DNA of 21,185 nt from a bacterium. GTDB lineage: Bacteria > Patescibacteriota > Minisyncoccia > Phycocordibacterales > JAKEFN01. The notes under the pieces were generated by a model. That model worked only from the letters and a program-made list of their open reading frames with translations, ran no database searches and was not told where the DNA came from. Made by a program: the position numbers and the translations under genes. Shown here one piece after another: positions 13,155-18,776 of the stretch (its first letter is position 1; each line of letters begins with the position of its first letter). The stretch spans positions 1 through 21,185 of the forward strand of contig JAKEFN010000074.1 of the NCBI GenBank assembly GCA_022616085.1. The letters are read 5' to 3'.

Positions 13155-14489
13155 TTAAAATTCTAAATCTTCAGGGTCCTTGGGCGCGTCGGCGGTGAGG
13201 ACTTCATGGCCGTTTTCGGTAACGAGCACGTCGTCTTCGATACGGACGGCGATATCCCAAAACTTTTTGGGAATTCCGAGCTCTTTGCAGAGATCTTCCC
13301 GAAGATACACGCCCGGCTCAATAGTGAGCACATTGTCCTTTTCCAATTTTCGGGGCTTTCCATCAGAGTCAAAATACCCGCCAACGTCGTGGACGTCTAT
13401 CCCCATCCAGTGGCCGGTGCGGTGAGGGAAAATTTTCTTGAAATCAGGGACATTCGGATCAAGCGTCTGTTTTACGAATTCCTTTGCGCTCTTTACGACC
13501 CCGGCTTTTTCGAGCTCTCTCCCAAGGACGCGGACAACCGCTTTGTGCGGAACGTCATAGCGCACCCCGGGCTTCACCGCGGCAATGCCCGCTTTTTGGG
13601 CGGCAAGCACGGCTTTATAGACGGCGAGCTGTTCGGGGCTCCACTTTCCGTTTATCGGAAACGTCCGTGTAATATCCGAAGCGTAGTAATTAAGCTCGCA
13701 CCCCGCGTCAATGAGCACGAGGTCGCCGTGGCGCAAGGGGTCGCTATTCGTCGTATAATGCAGAATGCAGGCGTTTTTGCCCCCGGCGACAATAGGGGGA
13801 TATGAGTGGGCACAGCCGTAACGTTCAAATGTATGCGTAATTTCCGCCATGAGATTGCTTTCTCTCATGAACTGGCTCCATGCTCTTCGTTTAGAAAGTG
13901 CGATATGGTGGCCGATACAGCCGATTCGCGCCGATTCTCTTATCACTGAAATTTCTTCCTCGGACTTCACGCGCCGCATGTCGCCCAAGGGTATGCGCAC
14001 GTCGCGGATTGCGGGCGTTTCGAAACCGCTTTGGCGACTTTTCCGTAATTGTTTATTTATGCGTTCGAGTATCCACGCGTCCCATTCCTTGTCTTCCGCG
14101 ACCGGATACCAGAGCGTATCATTTCGGCGGAGTTTTGCGAGTTCTCTGTCGAAAATCTCGTCCAATTTCGCAATATTATGCGTTTCGTCAAAACCGAACG
14201 CTTTTTTTGCGGCTTTCGGCCCTACGGGCGCCTCAACCCAGACCGCTTCTTCGGGGTCGGGCGTCATACAAAAAAGGATGCTTCGCGGATTTTTTCCTCC
14301 AATGAGAAGTAGCGCCGCATCTTGTTCCGCAAATCCGGTAAGATAGATAAAATTACTATCCGGGCGGAACGGGAACGGGATATCGTGATTTCTTATTTTT
14401 TCGCGCGCGGTCGGGATAAAAGCAATCCCGGCACCCGCGCGCTCTATGAGGCGTGAACGCCGCCCTCTATATGTTTCTCTGCTAAACAT
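13155..14489 (-). CDS. pepP: Xaa-Pro aminopeptidase (aminopeptidase P, M24B)
   Basis: A 444-residue two-metal peptidase that releases the first residue from peptides with proline in second place. The N-terminal AMP_N domain (1 to about 165, with FPFRPDSNFIYLTGF and LFCMTPDPEEAVW) is followed by the pita-bread catalytic domain. All five metal ligands are seen: two Asp in LIDAGCELNYYASDITRTFP, His in HRTGHWMGIDVHD, Glu in TIEPGVYL and Glu in VRIEDDVLV. Size and layout match E. coli PepP. The start is well supported by GGAGG 5 nt upstream, one of the few clear SD sites in the window, and by a promoter at 14522-14550. Confidence 0.95.
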   Translation of the reverse strand: MFSRETYRGRRSRLIERAGAGIAFIPTAREKIRNHDIPFPFRPDSNFIYLTGFAEQDAALLLIGGKNPRSILFCMTPDPEEAVWVEAPVGPKAAKKAFGFDETHNIAKLDEIFDRELAKLRRNDTLWYPVAEDKEWDAWILERINKQLRKSRQSGFETPAIRDVRIPLGDMRRVKSEEEISVIRESARIGCIGHHIALSKRRAWSQFMRESNLMAEITHTFERYGCAHSYPPIVAGGKNACILHYTTNSDPLRHGDLVLIDAGCELNYYASDITRTFPINGKWSPEQLAVYKAVLAAQKAGIAAVKPGVRYDVPHKAVVRVLGRELEKAGVVKSAKEFVKQTLDPNVPDFKKIFPHRTGHWMGIDVHDVGGYFDSDGKPRKLEKDNVLTIEPGVYLREDLCKELGIPKKFWDIAVRIEDDVLVTENGHEVLTADAPKDPEDLEF

Positions 14490-14521
14490 TTTTTCCTCCG
14501 CTCTTGTCGTGAGCCTCTTTT

Positions 14522-14550
14522 TTCATATCATGTTTTTAATTTTTTGGCAA
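14522..14550 (-). promoter_or_regulatory. Promoter of pepP
   Basis: On the minus strand TTGCCA, 17 bp, then the extended -10 TGATATGAA. The leader includes the SD site GGAGG at 14495-14499. Its -35 overlaps the complementary TTGGCA that may serve the rightward transcript. Confidence 0.55.
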
Positions 14551-14570
14551 GGTTTTGTGTACATTACAAT

Positions 14571-14764
14571 CGGGTTAGTAACACTTTCGCACCTTGAAAA
14601 CGCAAAAGACGCGGTATGATTTGGTAAGTCTTAATTACCAGCCATAACCACGTCTTTTGTATGCATAAGAATACCAAATTATTGCCGTATAGCGAGGGGA
14701 AGCGTATCGGCGATGGATCGGGGGCGAAAGTTTCTTCATTCGAGGCAATAATGCCTCGTTTTTT
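14571..14764 (+). ncRNA. Candidate small RNA (about 190 nt) with its own terminator
   Basis: No credible ORF is found here, yet the plus strand has strong RNA features. A -10-like TACAAT (14565-14570) follows TTGGCA at a short 15-bp spacing. A long hairpin spans 14603-14659: outer stem CAAAAGACG/CGTCTTTTG, middle GGTATG/CATAACC with one bulge, inner TGGTAA/TTACCA with a 7-nt loop. ATTTGGTA (14619-14626) can alternatively pair with TACCAAAT (14672-14679), giving a second, exclusive fold. A GCCG/CGGC stem-loop follows and the segment ends with a strong terminator. I do not recognise the family. The transcription start and strand use are inferred. Confidence 0.5.
14741..14764 (+). terminator. 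Intrinsic terminator of the candidate small RNA
   Basis: CGAGGCA and TGCCTCG form a perfect 7-bp stem with an ATAA loop, followed by six T. No protein gene on the plus strand precedes it for about 1.6 kb, which is the main argument for an RNA gene here. Confidence 0.85.
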
Positions 14765-14879
14765 ATTTACGGTAAGCTTTGGCGGACATTTGATTTTGCG
14801 TTTGAAATAGCCCTACTCTGGCAGGAATTCTGCCTCAAGAGTTGATTTCGTTCAGAGAGTATAGTTGAATAAGTAATAT

Positions 14880-14950
14880 TGCCGGGTCGTCTAATGGTAG
14901 GACAATGGATTCTGGCTCCATTTATCTAGGTTCGAGCCCTAGCCCGGCAG
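14880..14950 (+). tRNA. tRNA-Gln, anticodon CTG
   Basis: A complete cloverleaf: acceptor stem TGCCGGG/CCCGGCA, D arm GTC-TAATGGTAG-GAC, anticodon arm ATGGA-TTCTGGC-TCCAT with CTG at positions 34-36, a 4-nt variable loop, T arm CTAGG-TTCGAGC-CCTAG and discriminator G. CCA is not encoded. It reads the CAG codon. An acceptor stem beginning with a U-A pair is normal for bacterial tRNA-Gln. Its 3' part is duplicated downstream. Confidence 0.95.
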
Positions 14951-15096
14951 TTTTGAACATAGTGAAAAAATGCGGGGCTAGGACTCGAACAGTGAAAGGG
15001 GTCGGGAAAACTGTAGTTTTCCCGAGGAGGAAGTTCACGAAACCGAGGGTTTCGTGGGAGCGAGGGACGAGCGACGTTCCAGCCCTAGCCCGGCAG
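14930..15096. mobile_element. tRNA-derived palindromic insert bounded by a duplicated tRNA 3' end
   Basis: The last 21 nt of the tRNA (14930-14950) recur at 15076-15096 with one mismatch, in direct orientation, like attachment-site repeats left by integration into a tRNA gene. Between them, 14971-14990 is an inverted copy of the same tRNA segment (18 of 20 positions), so 14971-15096 can fold into one long hairpin. Within its loop lie two further perfect hairpins: TCGGGAAAAC/GTTTTCCCGA (10 bp, loop TGTA) and CACGAAACC/GGTTTCGTG (9 bp, loop GAG). At 146 bp it is too small to code for an integrase. It could be a non-autonomous element, a remnant, or an RNA that mimics a tRNA part. Confidence 0.55.
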
Positions 15097-15182
15097 CCGC
15101 GTAAAGACTTGCTTGCGCAAGTCCACGCGGCTTCGCCAAGAAGTCGTGCGGAAAAAGCGCAAGCAAGTCTTTACGCGGTTGC
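15093..15182. repeat. 26-bp inverted repeat with a 38-nt loop
   Basis: The segments 15097-15118 and 15157-15178 are perfectly complementary over 22 bp; four more outer pairs (one G-U) extend the stem to 15093-15182. The left arm can alternatively fold on itself: GACTTGC and GCAAGTC around TTGC, inside CCGCGT and ACGCGG. It abuts the duplicated tRNA end and has no T-run, so it is not a simple terminator. The rest of 15183-15241 shows nothing I can name. Confidence 0.8.
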
Positions 15183-15241
15183 GTACTTAGAACACTCTCA
15201 AACTTTTGAACTTGTTTGTTTTGTCAAGATAAGCAATAAAC

Positions 15242-15270
15242 GCGACATTATAGCGCAAAAAGTATATAAT
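15242..15270 (+). promoter_or_regulatory. Probable promoter of the 15336 gene
   Basis: GCGACA, 17 bp, perfect TATAAT (15265-15270). The expected start is at about 15277, where an ATG begins an 11-codon ORF. The next gene starts 59 nt further. Confidence 0.5.
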
Positions 15271-15276
15271 AGTGAT

Positions 15277-15312
15277 ATGTTTGTAACTATACTCCGTATA
15301 CTTCATCTTTAA
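15277..15312 (+). other. Possible 11-aa leaderless ORF
   Basis: An ATG lies 6 nt after a perfect TATAAT, the same geometry as several genes in the window, and is followed by ten codons rich in Ile, Leu, Val and Thr before TAA. It could be a leader peptide for the 15336 gene or simply chance. Confidence 0.15.
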
Positions 15313-15335
15313 ACACATTTTAGTTTACATCGTCC

Positions 15336-16193
15336 ATGACTTCAGAAAATAATATGCCTAGCCAGAATAATATGGCTACGATTGAAAAAAATGACGCCGT
15401 AGAACTTGCCGGCAAAGACCATATCCTTAATAAGCATATAACGGATATATATGAAAATATGCGCATTGATATTGAACAGGGCAGACCGCCAAGCTCGCTG
15501 ACTGACTTGAGGGAACATTTGGAGTCGGGGATAAATCTTAAAGAATACCAAACTGCTCTTGTAATGCTTATCGAGCAGTTGCTTCAAATGGGTTCTGATA
15601 TTGGAAATGTTGCAAAAATTCTGAAAGAATCTAAAGAAATTACGTCTTTGTCTGACCTTGGGGCGTACGCCGATAAGTTCATTCGGGATTTCAAGGATGC
15701 GATTACCCAAACAAATACGAATATTGCGGCTATTCGAACAAAGTATCAACCCCTTGATACCGAAGCCGCTTTTTTCCTTTTTGAATTTTGCCAGGGACGG
15801 TTTTCATTGGATGATTTCACGAACGCTCTTGGTGCTCGCGCAATATGTGACGCGCAAAAGATAGCCGAAATAAAAAAGGACAAAAACTTGGGCGCGCTCG
15901 AGGGTCCGGACGCAGAAAGACTTACGCAGGCGCTTACAAAAATTGAGGGGCGGGATACACGCGACCGAGATCTACAGAAAGCAGTTTTTGCTATATTGGG
16001 CACCGGGGCACTGCAGAATCTCGCGGAAAGGGTTCGAACTCATCCTAATGAGGAATTAAGACAAAAATTTATCGAGTCTCTTGAAAAACATCGTGCGTAT
16101 TTGTTAGAGGGACGCGAATCCGACCAAAAACAAAACGCGGAACGCAGTATAAAGTTGCTGGGAACTGATTATCTTACCAAAAGCGCCGGGTAG
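15336..16193 (+). CDS. Hypothetical protein, predicted mostly helical, unrecognised
   Basis: A 285-residue soluble protein with no signal peptide or membrane segment. The first 20 residues are Asn/Ser/Met-rich and probably disordered; a nearby in-frame ATG at 15354 or 15372 may be the true start, and no SD site helps to decide. The rest is rich in Leu, Ala, Glu, Lys and Gln with regular heptad-like spacing, suggesting an all-helical bundle. I see no catalytic motif. It follows the tRNA-associated palindromes and precedes the NAD-related cassette by 116 bp, in the same direction. Codon use looks normal for a real gene. Function unknown. Confidence 0.7.
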   Translation: MTSENNMPSQNNMATIEKNDAVELAGKDHILNKHITDIYENMRIDIEQGRPPSSLTDLREHLESGINLKEYQTALVMLIEQLLQMGSDIGNVAKILKESKEITSLSDLGAYADKFIRDFKDAITQTNTNIAAIRTKYQPLDTEAAFFLFEFCQGRFSLDDFTNALGARAICDAQKIAEIKKDKNLGALEGPDAERLTQALTKIEGRDTRDRDLQKAVFAILGTGALQNLAERVRTHPNEELRQKFIESLEKHRAYLLEGRESDQKQNAERSIKLLGTDYLTKSAG

Positions 16194-16229
16194 ATTGAAG
16201 CCGCCAGGGGCGGTAAGGAGGATTTTTTC

Positions 16230-16292
16230 GTGCAGAATAATTTAAACAATCGTTGTTGTTACCTATGGGAGTATTCATTTTCTACGGAATGA
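16230..16292 (+). CDS. Possible 20-aa leader ORF with a strong SD site
   Basis: AGGAGG lies 8 nt before a GTG that opens a 20-codon frame ending 17 nt before the racemase-family gene. The peptide contains Cys-Cys and several aromatic residues. A CCGCC/GGCGG hairpin (16201-16213) stands just before the SD. Strong SD sites are rare in this window, which makes the combination notable, but the frame is short and may be chance. Confidence 0.3.
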   Translation: MQNNLNNRCCYLWEYSFSTE

Positions 16293-16299
16293 ATATAAT
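16273..16299 (+). promoter_or_regulatory. Inverted repeat overlapping a -10 box before the NAD-related cassette
   Basis: ATTCATT (16273-16279) and AATGAAT (16288-16294) are perfect 7-bp arms around 8 nt. The right arm runs into a perfect TATAAT (16294-16299), which ends 10 nt before the ATG at 16310. This is the layout of a repressor site on a promoter; no matching regulator is known. Confidence 0.4.
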
Positions 16300-16309
16300 A
16301 AAACTTATC

Positions 16310-17017
16310 ATGTTTCGGAAAACAATCGGTATTTTGGGGGGAATGGGACCTGTCGCGAGTGCTGATACATATGTTGAACTGACTAAAATGTGCCAGCAAA
16401 AATATATGTGCGTTCAAGATGTTGATTTTCCGGCAGTTATTTTATATAGCCTGCCCCTCACCGGATTTGATCATCGCGGTTTTTCGGAGAATGGCGAAGA
16501 GCGCAAAAAAATCGTAAATCAGTTGAAAAACGGGCTCACGAAACTGGAACAGGCGGGGGCGGATATTATTATCATTGATTGCAACACGGTCCATTATTTT
16601 TTTGACGAACTCCAGGCAAGCATAACAACACCAATCATAAATTTAATAGAATTGACCGTGCATCAGGTAAAATCGGATGGTTATACGAGGGTGGCTATAA
16701 TCAGTTCAGAGGTGTCGCGGAATGTCGGACTTTATACAAAGCCGTTTGAAGAAGCGGGTATTGCGGTAATCAATACTTCTCTTGAGGAACAGGAGTCTGT
16801 CAATGAGGCGATTTTGGCCGTTATGGGGGGTAGTGTTACAATAAACCATATTGGCGGCATCAATTCTTTGATTGATTCATTTATGAGCAGAGGAGCGCAG
16901 TGTGTCATTTTGGGTTGTACCGAGATATCTAATATTGCGCGCCAGTTGAGCCATAAGGCGGTGCTTGTGGACAGTGAAGCTCTCGCTATTGTGCGCGCGA
17001 TGAATGATGCCCGATAA
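16310..17017 (+). CDS. Aspartate/glutamate racemase family protein
   Basis: A 235-residue protein of the cofactor-independent Asp/Glu/hydantoin racemase superfamily, with the glycine-rich start KTIGILGGMGPVAS and both catalytic cysteines: Cys91 in IIDCNTVH and Cys203 in LGCTEI. It probably interconverts D- and L-aspartate (or glutamate); the superfamily also includes maleate isomerase, so the substrate cannot be fixed from sequence. ATG 16310 is chosen because the protein then begins at the conserved strand and follows TATAAT. Its last 14 nt overlap the start of the next gene, which ties it to the NAD synthetase fusion. Confidence 0.88.
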   Translation: MFRKTIGILGGMGPVASADTYVELTKMCQQKYMCVQDVDFPAVILYSLPLTGFDHRGFSENGEERKKIVNQLKNGLTKLEQAGADIIIIDCNTVHYFFDELQASITTPIINLIELTVHQVKSDGYTRVAIISSEVSRNVGLYTKPFEEAGIAVINTSLEEQESVNEAILAVMGGSVTINHIGGINSLIDSFMSRGAQCVILGCTEISNIARQLSHKAVLVDSEALAIVRAMNDAR

Positions 17018-18776
17018 AAAAATGAAATTTCATACTGAACAATCCCTGAAAGAATTGCGGCAGCCGTTGAAAGAGGTGCTTCAAGATTTGCGGAAGCGCC
17101 GTAATTTCAACGCGGAGATTTATATTCATGCGAAGGCGCGGGTTCTCAATGAGTATATGCGCCGTTTTAATCTGCGGTCGTGCATCATTGCCGTAAGCGG
17201 GGGTCTTGATTCCGCCGCGACCCTCGCGCTGGTTCATTATGCCTCCAAGGAAAAAGGGTCGCCGATTGAAAAAATCATACCGATTTCTTTGCCAATATTT
17301 AAACCTGAATTTACAACGAATCAGGACAAGGCGACTGACCGCGGACAGGAGCTCGTAGATGTGTTTGGGTTGACCCGTATAGTGATTGATCTGACAGGGC
17401 CGTTCACGGAACTCAAAAGCGCGGTTGATGGCGGTATTGGCGTAGAGGGAGACAATTGGGCTTCCGGCCAGCTTGTTTCTTATATTCGGACGCCCGCTAT
17501 ATATTACACTACGAGTCTTATGTCGCAGGCTAGTATGCCCGCGATCGTGTGCGGGACTACCAATCGTGACGAGGGCGCTTATCTTGGTTATGTCGGCAAA
17601 GCAAGCGATGGCATGGTCGATGTCCAGATTGTGAGCGACCTTCATAAGAGCGAGGTGCGAAGCGTGGCGGAATATCTTGGTGTGCCCCAGAGCATTCTTG
17701 AAGTAAAACCGACCGGCGATATGTTTGACGGTCGGACGGATGAGGAAGTGTTTGGAGCTCCCTATGACTTTGTCGAGCTTTTTCTTCTGCTCAAATCGCT
17801 TGAAAGTGATTTTGATCGTCAGGCGTATCTGCAGAGATTGGATGAACAGTCGAAAGAACAATACGACATTTTGGGCGGGCGGCTCGAAGATCTCCATCGA
17901 TATAACGGCCATAAGTATTTTGTCGGATCGCCCGCATATCATCTTGATATTTTGGAAAGCGGCGTGCCGGGCGGTTGGAAGACCGGCTGGGATAAGGTTG
18001 ACAGCGACCCGCGAGGAAAAGAATTTTTTGTGAACGCATTTCTGTTGAGCGATGCTCTGTGGCCGGAATTTTATTCGCATATCCCCGAAACGAAGGTTGA
18101 GCCGCTACCCCTTGAAAAAGGCGAAGGGTATAAACTTCATGATGTTTTATCCGAGAAGGAACTTCACATTCTTCTGGAATCGGCGAATAACCACGGGTGG
18201 TTGCCGGTCGGCATTGACGGGATCGTTGCGCATTATAAAGAAGGCGACAAGATCGGGTCTTTCCGCGTTTCAACATTCAGTTCTGATCTTGCTCGTGTTC
18301 TATGGAAAAGAATCTCACCGCACATGAACGCCGTGCGTATCATGTCTGACAATACGTCAACTGACTGGGATGATCATTATGTGTGGAGAGCTATCGGCAT
18401 TAGTCCACTTTTTCGTTTCATCAGATATACGAGCGGGGGATTGCTCGTTCCCCATTATGATGCGCCCTATGCCTATCCGAATGGACACAAAACGCTCATG
18501 AGCCTCGTTCTCTATCTTGAATCCAAGAATGTAACCGGCGGGCAAACTCGATTCATCCGTGATCCGCAGATTGATGTATCGCGCGGCGAAAAAGATTATT
18601 CGGATTGGCGGCGCTTCGCATCTGAAGATGAAGTCCTGTTTCGCATCGATCCTAAACCAGGGGAAGGCATTATGTTTGACCATCGCACCCTGCATGATTC
18701 CCTTGAAATTTCGGGAGAAGGTGAAAAGATTATTCTTCGGACTGATATAGTATTCGTACCATGTGGCCTCGATTAA
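17004..18776 (+). CDS. NAD synthetase fused to a 2-oxoglutarate/Fe(II) oxygenase domain
   Basis: A 590-residue two-domain protein. The N-terminal half is NadE-like: the ATP pyrophosphatase loop SGGLDS (65-70), GTTNRDEGAYLGYVGKASDG and DLHKSEVRSVAEYLGVP. NadE adenylylates nicotinate adenine dinucleotide and amidates it to NAD. There is no glutaminase domain, so ammonia would be the nitrogen source. From about residue 375 the protein resembles prolyl-4-hydroxylase-type oxygenases: His484-x-Asp486 (VPHYDAP), GGQTRF, a distal His (His564 in LHDS, or His560) and Arg579 for 2-oxoglutarate. This is an intact iron site. Starts at 17004, 17007 or 17022 are possible. It overlaps the racemase gene by 14 nt and the next gene by 16 nt. 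The substrate of the oxygenase is unknown. Confidence 0.88.
   Translation: MMPDKKMKFHTEQSLKELRQPLKEVLQDLRKRRNFNAEIYIHAKARVLNEYMRRFNLRSCIIAVSGGLDSAATLALVHYASKEKGSPIEKIIPISLPIFKPEFTTNQDKATDRGQELVDVFGLTRIVIDLTGPFTELKSAVDGGIGVEGDNWASGQLVSYIRTPAIYYTTSLMSQASMPAIVCGTTNRDEGAYLGYVGKASDGMVDVQIVSDLHKSEVRSVAEYLGVPQSILEVKPTGDMFDGRTDEEVFGAPYDFVELFLLLKSLESDFDRQAYLQRLDEQSKEQYDILGGRLEDLHRYNGHKYFVGSPAYHLDILESGVPGGWKTGWDKVDSDPRGKEFFVNAFLLSDALWPEFYSHIPETKVEPLPLEKGEGYKLHDVLSEKELHILLESANNHGWLPVGIDGIVAHYKEGDKIGSFRVSTFSSDLARVLWKRISPHMNAVRIMSDNTSTDWDDHYVWRAIGISPLFRFIRYTSGGLLVPHYDAPYAYPNGHKTLMSLVLYLESKNVTGGQTRFIRDPQIDVSRGEKDYSDWRRFASEDEVLFRIDPKPGEGIMFDHRTLHDSLEISGEGEKIILRTDIVFVPCGLD

Noticed and set aside
14930..15182. 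CRISPR array
   Set aside because: Repeats are few, differ in orientation and have no regular spacer length; no cas gene is present.
14905..15312. Plus-strand open frame of 135 codons across the tRNA and palindromes
   Set aside because: It begins inside the tRNA anticodon arm and runs through hairpins and tRNA copies; composition is that of structured RNA/DNA, not a protein.
16201..16228. Terminator of the 15336 gene
   Set aside because: The CCGCC/GGCGG stem is only 5 bp and the T-run starts 9 nt after it, too far for an intrinsic terminator.
16986..18080. Long minus-strand frame (364 codons) opposite the NAD synthetase fusion
   Set aside because: The plus-strand frame has clear NadE motifs; the antisense frame has none and is a codon-bias shadow.
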